Made by a program: the position numbers and the translations under genes. 64,000 nt of DNA from Gloeocapsopsis crepidinum LEGE 06123 (GTDB lineage Bacteria > Cyanobacteriota > Cyanobacteriia > Cyanobacteriales > Chroococcidiopsidaceae), in assembly GCF_015207655.1 (NCBI RefSeq), contig NZ_JADEWN010000003.1, forward strand, positions 85,132 to 149,131. The letters run 5' to 3'. Below the pieces are notes generated by a model. That model did no database searches and had not been told where the DNA came from. It worked only from the letters and a program-made list of their open reading frames with translations. Each line of letters starts with the position of its first letter. Positions within the stretch are counted from its first letter, which is position 1. Positions 29,268-39,162 of the stretch are shown here, one piece after another.

Positions 29268-32200
29268 TCAAAACCGATTTTCATATTCTAAAATTGCCCG
29301 TGTTTCTCCTGTAATATCTGTGGCAGCACGTAAGCGAAATTCTTCATTGAGTCGATAATTCAGACCAATGCGTGTTGGATCGTCGGATGTCAGAACTCGC
29401 AAAACAGAAACAGAAAGATTACCTGAGACATCAATACCAGCTTCTGCGGCTAAATCAAGTGCGGAAGTACGTCCGCCAGATTCTGTGCCAACCGTCGGAA
29501 ATAAACGTAACTCGGATAAACCAAAAGCATTACCAATATTTGTGACAGCGCTTTGGAAGTTACCTAATAAAGCTGTTCCTGCTATGTTAGCAAGCCCTAA
29601 TACACTATCCCCACGTCCTAAAGTATCGATAAAACCACCACCCAGCAAAGCAACAATCTCAGATTGACTGCGAGAAGGATTGCTTGTTAGTTCTAAATTA
29701 TCAAAAAGTTGACTTGCAGGACCTTGAACCTCAGCTTGGACGCGCACTGTCTCAAAACCACCTAAGTCTGTAGAGAGAGTCGCATCTGTGTCGGCAATAT
29801 CGCCAGATAAAGGTGTCGTTGCAACTCGACTGCGCGTGACTTCTGGTACTCGTGTTACTAGGCGAATATCTAATTCAGGATCGAGTCCTTGATTTGGTCT
29901 AAAGGTTGCTGTGTGTTCATAATTACGCGATAGTACAAATTGAGTCGTAAACAAATTGACACCACCACGACGTAACCGAATTACTCCATCTGGACGCAGA
30001 TCGTTGAGTGCACCGCTAACATTAAGCGAACCTGTTGCTTCTATATTGACAATGGGTGGACGAGTGACAGAAATACTATTACCCAAAGTCAACTGTAAGT
30101 TATTAAACTCTGGAACTGTAATTCCGTCTTGATTTGCACCAACTGGTGTTGCAGTCCCTGGTGTAGCACCATTACCATTTTCTTCAGGAATAGATATTTC
30201 ACCTTGTGCAAGTTCAACTTCACCGCCAATAACTGGGTTAAGGACATTTCCAGTAACAACCACATTACCACTAGCCCCACCACGATATAATCCATCAAGA
30301 TTAAGAGCTAACTGATTGAGGTCGATTGTCAGAGGATTGCCAAAATCTGGATCAGTCGGTGAAAAATTACTGAAAATTGGCACAACTCCCTGGGCAACAA
30401 CATTACCGCGTGAGAAATTACCTTGAAGACGATCGACTTGAATTCGGTCAAGATTAAAGTTAATTGTGCCTGTGACATCAGTGAGAGGTTCCGGCAAAGC
30501 TTGGGCAGTAATTGTTGCATTACTAACTGTTGCGATCCCTGTGGCAACAGGTTCTTGAGTTGTTCCGCTGACTTGAAGTTGAACTTGTCCTTGTCCTCCT
30601 TCCCACGCAACAGCGTCAGTCAGTAAATTGATTAATGCTAAGCCTTCATTCTGAACATTAATATCTAAACTAATTTGGTCGCTATCGGGCGTAACAGTTG
30701 CAAAAGGCAGTTCTAAAGGTATGCTACCAGTAATTGTGATTGGTTCAGGACCAGCAACAACGACATTACTACCAATATTAAATCGGGCATTAGCATAACT
30801 AAAGCTAGCAGTTGCCGACTCAACAGGTCTTTCATTGAGTGTTCCGGCACTAAGTTCCACTTCTCCGATCGCTTGAGGATTTTCAATTGTTCCAGCTAAA
30901 GTTGCTGAACCGTTTAATTGCCCTGTGACATCTACTGGTAAATCAACAAAATCTGCCAGCATAGCAATCGGAAAATTCGTTACTTGTAATTGACCAGATT
31001 GTTCTGTACCGCCTACTTGCCCTGTAAAAGCAACAAGAGACTCATCCGATTGAATCCGCAAAGGTAATAATGTTAAAACACCGTCCTCAAAACTACCTTG
31101 GGCAATCACTTGATCGGCATGATAAGAACCCCATTGCCAATCTTGACCTTGCAAATCGAAATTGGCGGTGACACCAGCTGGCAAAGAACCACTCACAGCC
31201 ACAGTTCCACTAAATGTTCCTTGAAAATCTGCAAGTTCAGGCAATGGCGATGCATTTTGACGTTGTTGGCGCTGTTGTTGTAGTAGCGTTGTAATTTCTG
31301 AATAACGGCGAATTTGTGTGAGTAGTGGTGCGTCTGGTAAACCTACTGGTGTGGTGTTGAGAGTGTCCGCACCAGCATAGGTGGGTGGTTCTATACCGCG
31401 TTGGAAATCATCTAAATTAAAGTACCGCAATGCAGCTAAAACAGTTTGCACTTGACCGTTAGCAATATCAACTTGGGCATCAAACTCAGGTCCTGTAGGA
31501 GTTTGCGTTAAGCTACCTGCAAAAGCATAACGACTGTCTCCCTGAACAAACTCGCCTCCTGTCAGCGATCCTGTACCATCTGCAAAACGAATTTGTCCGA
31601 CAACTCGATTTCCGGTGAGAGTGCCAATAGCAGGTTCAGCGATCGCAATATTTCCAGCAACAGCGAATGTTGTCGGATTCACTGTTAAATCGCCTGTGAG
31701 TTGTCCTGAAACTGGTGCATTACCTAATATAGGAAGATTAGGCGTTAAATCTAATACTGCTAAAGGAAAATTTTCAATATTGACTAATAAATCTTCGCCA
31801 ACGCTACGCCCTCTAGCAATTGCTGCATCGCGCCGGACTAAAAAAGAAACTGGTCGATTCTCACTATCTAAGTTCAACGCAATTTGATCTTGACCGCCAG
31901 AAACGTTTAATTGCAATCCCTCAGTAGCAGTTAACTGAACATTTCCCCTTAACTGTGGGGCAAAGCCTAAATCATTAACTGCCAAGTTTTGTAGTTGTAA
32001 TGCACCTACCACATTCGGTGCGGTTAAAGTTCCTGTGATATTACCAGCAAAATTTGCACTCCCTGCGAGATTCACTGCCGCAGGCAGCTCAAAAGGTAAA
32101 TCTTGTAAACTGTAATCTTGTGCTTGGACATTGAGATTTAACTCAGTAACTTCCGGCGCACCTGATGGAGTCACTTGCGCAAAAATAAGTCCGCTTGCTC

Positions 32201-34484
32201 TTAAATTTGGTGCTGTTGCTTGCTCAACAATAACGCGATCGCCAGCCCAACCCACCCTTGCTGTTAGGGGTTGTTGTACAGGTCCAATTCCTTGAGAAAA
32301 ACGCAAATCTCCCACGGCGCGAACATCTGCTAAATCAAACGAATCAACTGTACCTGCGACGCGCAATTGACCATTAAGCTGACCTTGGAGTTGTTCTGAA
32401 AAGCGTGCTAGTTGCACCTGTGAGGCATTAACTAGCGCTTGCCAACGACCTTGGGCAAGTTGAATATTCGAGGCAGTGAGTGTTCCTCCTGCAACATTTA
32501 AGCGTCCCGAACCGATTGCTTGAATTTGATTTGGCTGAAACGCTGTTGTCGTGCCAGCAAGATTAAACGATCCTGTGAGTGCGCCTTGAAACTGCGGTGG
32601 AACTTGGGGAACTAAATTTCCGAGTTGGACACCTGATGCTTGTACTTGCGCCCGCCAACGACCTTGGGCAAGTTGAATATTTGAAGCAGTGACTGTTCCT
32701 CCCGCAACATTTAAGCGTCCCGAACCGATTGCTTGAATTTGATCCGGCTGAAACGAGGCGGTAGAACCTGCAACATTAAACGTCCCACTAATCGGTGCTT
32801 GCAGTACTGGGGGAACTTCTGTAACACGTCCTAACTCTACATTTGACGCTTGGACAGTCGCTTGCCACTGATCGTTTGTTAACTGTCCGGCAGCGCGTAG
32901 CGTACCACCAGCAAAATCAACAGTAGTATTGCGAAATAGCAAGTTTCGTGCATCAGCAATTAAAATTTGACCGCGTGCTGGATAAGTTGCATTTGCTGCT
33001 TGCCAATTGACAATTGTTTGGGGTTGTGTTGGCGAACCAACAACATTAGCCTTTGCTTGGATTGTGCCAATTTGAAATTCAGGTGTTGCACCATAAAGAC
33101 GCGCGATCGCATCTCCAGGGATATTTCGTGCCTCGAGATTAAATCCCAAGCCTGGAGTTTCTCCAATTTTGAGTGTACCGCCACCAGTAATTTGACCGCC
33201 GACTGTCGGAACTGCTTGAATGTCTTTAAAAGCAACTACCGATGCTGTAGGAGAAAAAGCAAATCGCGCACTGATATTTTTAAAATCTACTCGGTCGATT
33301 CGAGCTTGCTTAGTAGTGGTTACACTGCCCGATAATGTTGGCTTTTCGATGGGTCCGCTGAGTTGAACTTCTGCTCTTGCTTCACCTGCTACAGGTACTG
33401 GTAGATCTAATTCCAAAGTTTTTTGGGCATTGGCAAAACTAACCGCTGGTACTTTGGCGGCAATATTAAAACCAACTTCCGTATTTAGGACGCCGTTAGC
33501 GATCGCCGGAATACTTCCGTAACTGGTTTGAACGTTATCAAGCCAAATTTGCGTACCTTGAAAACCTAGTGAGCCATTAGAGTTATTAAATGCTTGTGGT
33601 AGTTGCTCGACTTGTGCTGTAATTCCTTTCAGTTGTGCAGTACCAAACATCTGTGGGTCTTGCCCTTGTTGCCAGCGAACATTTAAATTACCATCAACTC
33701 GTCCACCTTGGAGGTCAATTGGTAAATCAATTAAGCGCGTCACTTCTGAGGCGAGGACGTTTTGAGCTTGGATTTGTAGATTAGTGCGTTCGGTGCTAAA
33801 TTGAGACTCGCCTTGAATCTCAATATTGCCTTCTGTTGCTATGCCACTAATTTGGTAGCGAATCAGCTCATTATTATCTAAAAACTGCCCAAATCCATTT
33901 ACTTGACTTACTCTAACTGGTTCTGACGATCTCGCAATAGGTTTGCCTCTTGCCTCTGGATTTGCTAAAAGAGCAACGTTGGCATTACGAAACCGAATGC
34001 GATCGAGTTCTGTACTAATCAGTCCTGTTCCTTCTTCGGTTGCTAAAGTAGTAGAAATCCAGCGCCCTTGTGCATCTTGCTCCAGATAAACGTCAGGATT
34101 AACTAATGTAACATCAAGTCTGAGTGTGCGAGTAATTAAAAGCTGTAATGGGTTAAACGCAACATCTACGGCTGCTACTGAAGCGCGGTCTGGGTCGGTA
34201 GCCGTTGCCGGAATTGCTGAAGCACCAAAGCGTAAACCAGTTAGAGAAAAGCGTTCTACTCCTCCTAATTCTACTGGTCGATTCAGTGTTTGTGTTAAGT
34301 TGCGTTCCACAAGTGGTGCTAACTGTTCATTCACAAAAGTCCACAACCACCAACCACCAGCGACAAGTCCCAACAACACAGGCGCACCAATAGCGATTCC
34401 AGTGCGATAACTTAATAGCGATCGCGAGTTTCTTTGAGAATGTGGTTCAGTTTGGTTATCTAAATCAGGAGGAGAATTCTTCAT
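29268..34484 (-). CDS. tamB: TamB-family translocation/assembly protein
   Basis: 1738 residues. TamB/AsmA-like proteins span the periplasm as a long beta-taco groove and serve outer-membrane protein assembly and lipid transport. A single N-terminal anchor (about residues 26-52, IGAPVLLGLVAGGWWLWTF) is followed by about 1500 residues of repeated short beta strands. The conserved TamB C-terminal domain (former DUF490) ends in a porin-like ILEYENRF. Two successive blocks within it are near-identical (see 32442-32867). It is divergent from the DUF3110 gene. Together with lptF/G, lptB and lptA downstream it makes this a cell-envelope region. Confidence 0.93.
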   Translation of the reverse strand: MKNSPPDLDNQTEPHSQRNSRSLLSYRTGIAIGAPVLLGLVAGGWWLWTFVNEQLAPLVERNLTQTLNRPVELGGVERFSLTGLRFGASAIPATATDPDRASVAAVDVAFNPLQLLITRTLRLDVTLVNPDVYLEQDAQGRWISTTLATEEGTGLISTELDRIRFRNANVALLANPEARGKPIARSSEPVRVSQVNGFGQFLDNNELIRYQISGIATEGNIEIQGESQFSTERTNLQIQAQNVLASEVTRLIDLPIDLQGGRVDGNLNVRWQQGQDPQMFGTAQLKGITAQVEQLPQAFNNSNGSLGFQGTQIWLDNVQTSYGSIPAIANGVLNTEVGFNIAAKVPAVSFANAQKTLELDLPVPVAGEARAEVQLSGPIEKPTLSGSVTTTKQARIDRVDFKNISARFAFSPTASVVAFKDIQAVPTVGGQITGGGTLKIGETPGLGFNLEARNIPGDAIARLYGATPEFQIGTIQAKANVVGSPTQPQTIVNWQAANATYPARGQILIADARNLLFRNTTVDFAGGTLRAAGQLTNDQWQATVQASNVELGRVTEVPPVLQAPISGTFNVAGSTASFQPDQIQAIGSGRLNVAGGTVTASNIQLAQGRWRAQVQASGVQLGNLVPQVPPQFQGALTGSFNLAGTTTAFQPNQIQAIGSGRLNVAGGTLTASNIQLAQGRWQALVNASQVQLARFSEQLQGQLNGQLRVAGTVDSFDLADVRAVGDLRFSQGIGPVQQPLTARVGWAGDRVIVEQATAPNLRASGLIFAQVTPSGAPEVTELNLNVQAQDYSLQDLPFELPAAVNLAGSANFAGNITGTLTAPNVVGALQLQNLAVNDLGFAPQLRGNVQLTATEGLQLNVSGGQDQIALNLDSENRPVSFLVRRDAAIARGRSVGEDLLVNIENFPLAVLDLTPNLPILGNAPVSGQLTGDLTVNPTTFAVAGNIAIAEPAIGTLTGNRVVGQIRFADGTGSLTGGEFVQGDSRYAFAGSLTQTPTGPEFDAQVDIANGQVQTVLAALRYFNLDDFQRGIEPPTYAGADTLNTTPVGLPDAPLLTQIRRYSEITTLLQQQRQQRQNASPLPELADFQGTFSGTVAVSGSLPAGVTANFDLQGQDWQWGSYHADQVIAQGSFEDGVLTLLPLRIQSDESLVAFTGQVGGTEQSGQLQVTNFPIAMLADFVDLPVDVTGQLNGSATLAGTIENPQAIGEVELSAGTLNERPVESATASFSYANARFNIGSNVVVAGPEPITITGSIPLELPFATVTPDSDQISLDINVQNEGLALINLLTDAVAWEGGQGQVQLQVSGTTQEPVATGIATVSNATITAQALPEPLTDVTGTINFNLDRIQVDRLQGNFSRGNVVAQGVVPIFSNFSPTDPDFGNPLTIDLNQLALNLDGLYRGGASGNVVVTGNVLNPVIGGEVELAQGEISIPEENGNGATPGTATPVGANQDGITVPEFNNLQLTLGNSISVTRPPIVNIEATGSLNVSGALNDLRPDGVIRLRRGGVNLFTTQFVLSRNYEHTATFRPNQGLDPELDIRLVTRVPEVTRSRVATTPLSGDIADTDATLSTDLGGFETVRVQAEVQGPASQLFDNLELTSNPSRSQSEIVALLGGGFIDTLGRGDSVLGLANIAGTALLGNFQSAVTNIGNAFGLSELRLFPTVGTESGGRTSALDLAAEAGIDVSGNLSVSVLRVLTSDDPTRIGLNYRLNEEFRLRAATDITGETRAILEYENRF
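32442..32867 (-). repeat. Tandem near-identical 213-bp segments inside tamB
   Basis: The block starting GCCAACGACCTTGGGCAAGT at 32441 recurs at 32654, a period of 213 bp or 71 codons. The protein repeats IQAIGSGRLNVAGGT and TASNIQLAQGRW almost exactly. The second copy decays towards its end. It is an in-frame internal duplication. Confidence 0.75.
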
Positions 34485-34668
34485 TGGGCTTTACGGGGTG
34501 TCAGCTGAAGGCAGCTAAAACGCAAAAGACAAATGGCACACTTATAAAATACCGATATCCGCATCCGGTGGCTACTAAATTATGCGATGGTAGTTGGGGT
34601 TTTTATAACAAATGTTTGCAGAAATAGTTTGTAACTGTACCATAGTTCACTAAAGAAGGAGGAGACAA

Positions 34669-35034
34669 ATGATTACTCCCATGCGTGTTTTTGTTTTGTT
34701 ATTTAATGCGCGAACTGAAAATGAAGGTATTCACACCATCCGAGTAGGCGATCGCAATCGAGTTTTGATGTTTGAATCTGAAGATGATGCCACTCGCTTT
34801 GCACTGATGCTAGAAGCCCAAGACTTTCCGACACCGACTGTTGAAGTCATGAACGCTGAGGAAATTAAAGAGTTCTGTGAAAGTGCCGATTATGATTGGG
34901 AACTGATTCCCGAAAATGGTTTAGCGCTTCCTCCAGAACAGAACATTGAGCAAACAGATTGGCAGATGGAAACTGAACCCGAATCTGATCCAGATATAGA
35001 CGATATTCGTCGTAAATTGGAAGGATTATTGTAG
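34669..35034 (+). CDS. DUF3110 domain protein
   Basis: 121 residues, a small protein conserved in cyanobacteria and plants with no known function. The family core is VFVLLFNARTENEGIHTIRVG and DRNRVLMFESEDDATRFALMLEAQDFPTP. The C-terminal 40 residues are acidic and probably flexible. GAAGGAGGAGACAA is an excellent ribosome binding site in front of the ATG at 34669. MurQ starts 33 bp downstream, so the two are probably cotranscribed. Confidence 0.85.
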   Translation: MITPMRVFVLLFNARTENEGIHTIRVGDRNRVLMFESEDDATRFALMLEAQDFPTPTVEVMNAEEIKEFCESADYDWELIPENGLALPPEQNIEQTDWQMETEPESDPDIDDIRRKLEGLL

Positions 35035-35067
35035 TACAACATATCAGGTGCAAGCGAGGCACGCAAC

Positions 35068-35985
35068 ATGACTCAGGCGGAGGGGCGGGGTTACTTATTG
35101 ACAGAACAGGTCAATCTCAATAGTCGCAATTTAGATCAATTAAGTTCCTTAGAGTTGGTTGAACTTTTTAATCGCGAGGATCAACAGGCGATCGCCGCGG
35201 TTGAGAAGGCAAAACATGACCTTGCTACGGCAATTGATCGTACGGCTAAAGCTTTACATCACGGAGGACATTTATTCTACGTTGGTGCAGGCACTAGCGG
35301 CAGATTAGGCGTATTAGATGCTGCGGAGTGTCCGCCGACATTTTGTACTTCACCAGATCTTGTGCAAGGAATTATTGCTGGTGGCGCTGGGGCTTTAGTC
35401 CGCAGTTCGGAAGATTTAGAAGACAAAGCAGAAGATGGATATAATGCGATCGCCCAACGTCACATTACACAACTCGATGTTGTTGTTGGTATCACAGCGG
35501 GTGGGACAACTCCTTATGTTCATGGTGCTTTGCAAGCTGCGCGCGAACGCGGTGCAACCACGATCTTTATCGCCTGTGTCCCCAAAGAACAAGTCAGGGC
35601 TGAAGTTGATGTTGATATTCGCCTTTTGGTAGGACCAGAAATTTTAGCAGGATCAACGCGCCTTAAAGCAGGAACCGCAACGAAGTTAGCGTTAAATATT
35701 CTCTCAACTGGGGTCATGGTACAACTAGGAAAAGTCTACGGCAATCGCATGGTTGATGTTGCTGTCACTAATAGCAAGTTACGCGATCGCGCAATTCGGA
35801 TTTTGCACGATTTAACAGGACTCGACCGCGCTGCTGCGGCAACGTTACTTGAACGAAGTGGAAACTGGGTCAAGCTAGCACTTTTAATGCACTGGACAGG
35901 TGTCACCAGAGAAGAAGGAAATGAACTTCTAGGACAATACAGTAGCAATCTTCGCGCAGCTGTTTCTAGCTATAAATATAGGTAA
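35068..35985 (+). CDS. murQ: N-acetylmuramic acid 6-phosphate etherase
   Basis: 305 residues, full length. It cleaves the lactyl ether of MurNAc-6-phosphate during peptidoglycan recycling in the cytoplasm. The SIS fold has the phosphosugar motif YVGAGTSGRLGVLDAAECPPTF and the catalytic-region Glu in SSEDLEDKAEDGYNA. The family end block RMVDVAVTNSKLRDRAIRI is also present. It lies in an operon-like arrangement after the DUF3110 gene and converges on lptF/G with only 6 bp between the stop codons. Confidence 0.96.
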   Translation: MTQAEGRGYLLTEQVNLNSRNLDQLSSLELVELFNREDQQAIAAVEKAKHDLATAIDRTAKALHHGGHLFYVGAGTSGRLGVLDAAECPPTFCTSPDLVQGIIAGGAGALVRSSEDLEDKAEDGYNAIAQRHITQLDVVVGITAGGTTPYVHGALQAARERGATTIFIACVPKEQVRAEVDVDIRLLVGPEILAGSTRLKAGTATKLALNILSTGVMVQLGKVYGNRMVDVAVTNSKLRDRAIRILHDLTGLDRAAAATLLERSGNWVKLALLMHWTGVTREEGNELLGQYSSNLRAAVSSYKYR

Positions 35986-35991
35986 CTTATG

Positions 35992-37164
35992 CTACCGTGC
36001 AGCACGAACTAATAACAGTCCACCTGCTGTAAAACCGAAGAGATTGGGTAGCCAAGCTGATGTTACAGGAGTTAGAATTCCTGCTACTCCTAAGGCACTA
36101 GAGATAAACCCAAATAAATAATACGTAAAAATAATCACTACACTGACACCAAAGCTTGTTGCTTTTCCAGCGTGGCGTTGCGGTTTAGTTCCTAAAGCAG
36201 TGCCGACTAAGCCAAACACAACACAAACAAACGGAAACGCAATTTTTTGTTGAATGCGAACTCTTAGTTTACGAATTTTTTGTTCATCACCACTAAAACG
36301 AATAATTTCCAAGCGATCGCGGGCTTCTGCAATATTCATTTCATTGTAATCTCGTCCTCTGCTGGAGATATCTAAAGGCGCACGAGGTAGCTGCAACTGT
36401 TGATGTTCAAATCTCACAATATTGCGATAAGAACTATCTGGCGAAACAAGATAAATCGTACCATCAAAGAAGTCCCAAAGGTTTTGTTGCGGATTCCACG
36501 CCGCAGAATCTGCCATCACAATTTGATTTAAACCATCTTTAGATCGGTCAATAATTGTTAAACCTGTCATTGTTTGACCATCAAAGCGATCTGCATAAAA
36601 CAACCGCGACAAAATCCTCATTCTGTCACCATTGGCTTGTTCAACTTCTTGATATTCAGGATAAATAATATTTTCTTCTTGAAACGTTGGTGTTTCGCTC
36701 TTGAGCGCTTGATTTAAAGTAAGGGTCGCTTGATAATTTGATGCAGGGACAATTTGCTCGTTAAATAAAAATGTAATTCCAGTAACAACTAAACTGAGAA
36801 TAATTGCAGGTAAAGCGATACGATAGACACTAATTCCACAACCCCGTAAGGCAATAAGTTCGCTATCACTAGAAAAGCGACCGTATGTCATCAACACAGC
36901 CAATAGCGTAGACATAGGGAACGCCAACACCACAAACGAAGGAAACTGCAACAAAAACACCTGCAACGCAATTTCTAGTGGTAGTCCCGACTCTACGACT
37001 CGTCGTACTAAGTCAAATAATGTCCCGATCGCAACTCCCACTGATGAAAAAGCACCTACCCCAAATAAAAATGGTGGTAGCAGTTCCATCGCAATGTAGC
37101 GATCCATCACTGAAAACAGAGTCAGTGAGGGAATTTTAGTAGATTTGTGACTAGCGATTGTCAT
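35992..37164 (-). CDS. LptF/LptG-family lipopolysaccharide export permease
   Basis: 390 residues. Inner-membrane half-permease of the Lpt bridge that moves lipopolysaccharide to the outer membrane. Three N-terminal transmembrane helices (SVMDRYIAMELLPPFLFGVG onwards) flank the conserved MSTLLAVLMTYGRFSSDSELIALRGCG region that contacts LptB. A periplasmic beta-jellyroll of about 150 residues follows, then three C-terminal helices. Cyanobacteria usually have one such gene; whether it is LptF or LptG cannot be told. It lies downstream of lptA and lptB on the same strand. Confidence 0.92.
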   Translation of the reverse strand: MTIASHKSTKIPSLTLFSVMDRYIAMELLPPFLFGVGAFSSVGVAIGTLFDLVRRVVESGLPLEIALQVFLLQFPSFVVLAFPMSTLLAVLMTYGRFSSDSELIALRGCGISVYRIALPAIILSLVVTGITFLFNEQIVPASNYQATLTLNQALKSETPTFQEENIIYPEYQEVEQANGDRMRILSRLFYADRFDGQTMTGLTIIDRSKDGLNQIVMADSAAWNPQQNLWDFFDGTIYLVSPDSSYRNIVRFEHQQLQLPRAPLDISSRGRDYNEMNIAEARDRLEIIRFSGDEQKIRKLRVRIQQKIAFPFVCVVFGLVGTALGTKPQRHAGKATSFGVSVVIIFTYYLFGFISSALGVAGILTPVTSAWLPNLFGFTAGGLLLVRAAR

Positions 37165-37367
37165 GACACTAGGGTAATGGAAAGTAGGGAAATAAGGGAA
37201 GAACTAGTGACTAGTTGCTAGTTATACTAGTTCGGAACATTCTTAATCGAAGAAGACAGAGATAGCGTGGGTTTTGGGGTACAAATAGATAGGTAGATTT
37301 TGAAGAATTGGTATTATTAGTTGTTAACCACTCTTGACACTAATCACTAGCCACTAGCCACTAACTA
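37165..37367. repeat. Short CTAGT-type tandem repeats between lptB and lptF/G
   Basis: Strings of CTAGTGACTAGTTGCTAGTT and CACTAGCCACTAGCCACTAA at the two ends of the 203-bp spacer. They are of the short tandemly repeated type seen in cyanobacteria and recur after urtA (about 21165-21200) and between the MFS and hydrolase genes (about 15378-15415). Confidence 0.5.
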
Positions 37368-38105
37368 CTAAACCTGAAATTTGTCGCCTAAATAGTATTG
37401 CCGTACTAAAGGATCGTTGTAGAGTTCTTCAGCATTACCCGCGGCGAGGATTTGTCCTTCACGCATAATATAGGCACGGTCTGTAATTGCCAGTGTCTCG
37501 CGTACATTGTGGTCTGTAATTAATATACCAATTTGGCGATCGCGCAACTTCTTTACCATAGCTTGAATTTCGGCAACAGCGATCGGGTCAACACCAGCAA
37601 AAGGTTCATCTAAGAATAAAAAATTTGGTCCATTGCGTCCAGCTGCTAATGCCCTTGCTAATTCGGTACGTCGGCGTTCGCCACCAGAAACTTGGATTCC
37701 TTTTGTGTTAGCAACTTTTTCTAGACGAAATTCCTGTAACAGTTCATTTAATCGCCATTGCCATTCACGTCGAGGGACATTTGTTTGTTGTAGAACGAGT
37801 AAGAGATTATCTTTAACACTGAGGTTACGGAAAATACTTGGTTCTTGGGCTAAATAACCAATTCCTAGTTGCGCGCGTTGATGCATTGGTAGTGCAGTGA
37901 TATTCTTATCGTCTAACCACACTGTTCCTTCATTTGGTTTTTCTAAACCTGTCGCAATGTAAAATGTTGTTGTTTTTCCGGCACCATTAGGACCAAGTAA
38001 CCCAACGACTTCGCCTTGCGCCACAGAAATATTGACACGGTTGACAATAACGCGCTTACCGTAAGATTTGTGGATATTTTCTAAGACAATCTTATTCACT
38101 ACCAC
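37368..38105 (-). CDS. lptB: Lipopolysaccharide export ATPase
   Basis: 245 residues. Cytoplasmic ATPase powering LptF/G. Walker A GPNGAGKTT, signature VSGGERRRTELARAL, Walker B FLFLDEPFAGVDP and switch His in ILITDHNVRETL. The C-terminal NDPLVRQYYLGDKF matches LptB. It starts at ATG 38105, 40 bp after the lptA stop, suggesting an lptA-lptB unit. Confidence 0.96.
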   Translation of the reverse strand: MVVNKIVLENIHKSYGKRVIVNRVNISVAQGEVVGLLGPNGAGKTTTFYIATGLEKPNEGTVWLDDKNITALPMHQRAQLGIGYLAQEPSIFRNLSVKDNLLLVLQQTNVPRREWQWRLNELLQEFRLEKVANTKGIQVSGGERRRTELARALAAGRNGPNFLFLDEPFAGVDPIAVAEIQAMVKKLRDRQIGILITDHNVRETLAITDRAYIMREGQILAAGNAEELYNDPLVRQYYLGDKFQV

Positions 38106-38145
38106 TCCACTAACACGCCCACAAGCAACAACCCACTGATTCAGT

Positions 38146-38640
38146 TTACGATCCTGGGCTGGGTGCTAAAGGTGGTACTGGGGGTGCACTCGGCGTTCCT
38201 GGTAGTTGATTAGGATTAGGATCGGAAACAATATAAATCGATTGCACTTGCTGGTTTGCTTTAGGTGTTGCGATAAATCGCCCTTCATCGATTAAATACG
38301 TAACATTTTCACCTCGAATGCTATTGCCCTGTTGCAAAATATACACATCACCACTCAAAATAATTCTGCGTTCTTGACTAAAATATTGTGCTTGCGCCGC
38401 AGTTGCTTGAATTTGCCGCGCTGGGTAATTCATTTGAACATTGCCGCGTGCTGTAAAAATTCCTGTTTGAGAGTTAGCTTCTTGAACATCAGAATTAATG
38501 ATAAGTGAATTTTGGTCTGCGGTTTGACCTCTAGCACTTGGTAAGGGACTGTTTAAGGCGATCGCACTTAGTAAAGTAAATGGTAGCAATGCGATCGCTA
38601 AGCGATGACGTGTCAGAAACGAAGGCAAGTGGGGCATCAT
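38146..38640 (-). CDS. lptA: LptA/OstA-like periplasmic lipopolysaccharide carrier
   Basis: 164 residues. An N-terminal signal sequence (about residues 1-38, HRLAIALLPFTLLSAIALN then ARG) is followed by an OstA/LptA beta-jellyroll (GIFTARGNVQMNYPARQIQA; GDVYILQQGNSIRGENVTYL). A Pro-rich C-terminal tail closes the protein. LptA monomers stack to bridge the periplasm. It stands directly upstream of lptB on the same strand, which supports the call. Confidence 0.9.
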   Translation of the reverse strand: MMPHLPSFLTRHRLAIALLPFTLLSAIALNSPLPSARGQTADQNSLIINSDVQEANSQTGIFTARGNVQMNYPARQIQATAAQAQYFSQERRIILSGDVYILQQGNSIRGENVTYLIDEGRFIATPKANQQVQSIYIVSDPNPNQLPGTPSAPPVPPLAPSPGS

Positions 38641-38757
38641 AAAATTTGGATGAGAATGAGCAAGAACCCTGGCAACGCAGAACTTTATTTCATCTGACGA
38701 TTACCGTTACGCTTAAGTTTCGACTTCTCAAGCATAACCAATTCAAATTTTACTCAC

Positions 38758-39162
38758 TTATTCTGATTGCGCTATTGTAATTATTGGTAGCAAGTCTGAA
38801 TTTTCGTTAACTTCTTTCTGAACTATCCACTCATGAACTCTTTCTGGTCCTGCTTGCTGCAATTGTGTCAATAACTGACAACTGGAATCAATCAGTTCTT
38901 CGACATCAATACCGCCAAAAGTCGGTGAGTAGCGTTGCAGTTTATTTGTGCCTTCTCCCAGTAAAATAACTGCTCCCCGCCAGTTACTATTACCCAAGTG
39001 ATAAAGTGCGACAGCAAGTTGTAAGATCCCTTGATAAAAAGTTTTCTCTGGATCTGATGCTTCCATCCACAAGGCTTCTAATGTATCGTGACAGGTGTAG
39101 AACTGTCGCGTATTAAATTGCTCTACACCTTGCCAAAATTCATGTGGTATTGATTCATTCAT
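38758..39162 (-). CDS. DUF309 domain protein
   Basis: 134 residues. The DUF309 signature is the helical EFWQGVEQFNTRQFYTCHDT followed by LEALWMEA and YQGILQLAVALYH. The conserved His/Glu pattern (CHDTLE, LYHLGN) looks like a metal- or ligand-binding helical bundle, but no function is established. Its ATG overlaps the ftrC stop by 4 bp, so the two are translationally coupled. Confidence 0.85.
   Translation of the reverse strand: MNESIPHEFWQGVEQFNTRQFYTCHDTLEALWMEASDPEKTFYQGILQLAVALYHLGNSNWRGAVILLGEGTNKLQRYSPTFGGIDVEELIDSSCQLLTQLQQAGPERVHEWIVQKEVNENSDLLPIITIAQSE

Noticed and set aside
29368..34410. Several plus-strand frames antisense to tamB
   Set aside because: They follow the codon periodicity of the long repetitive tamB gene, lack ribosome binding sites and have compositions unlike proteins.
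37165..37367. CRISPR-like array from CTAGT repeats
   Set aside because: Units are about 7 bp, contiguous and without unique spacers; they are short tandem repeats.
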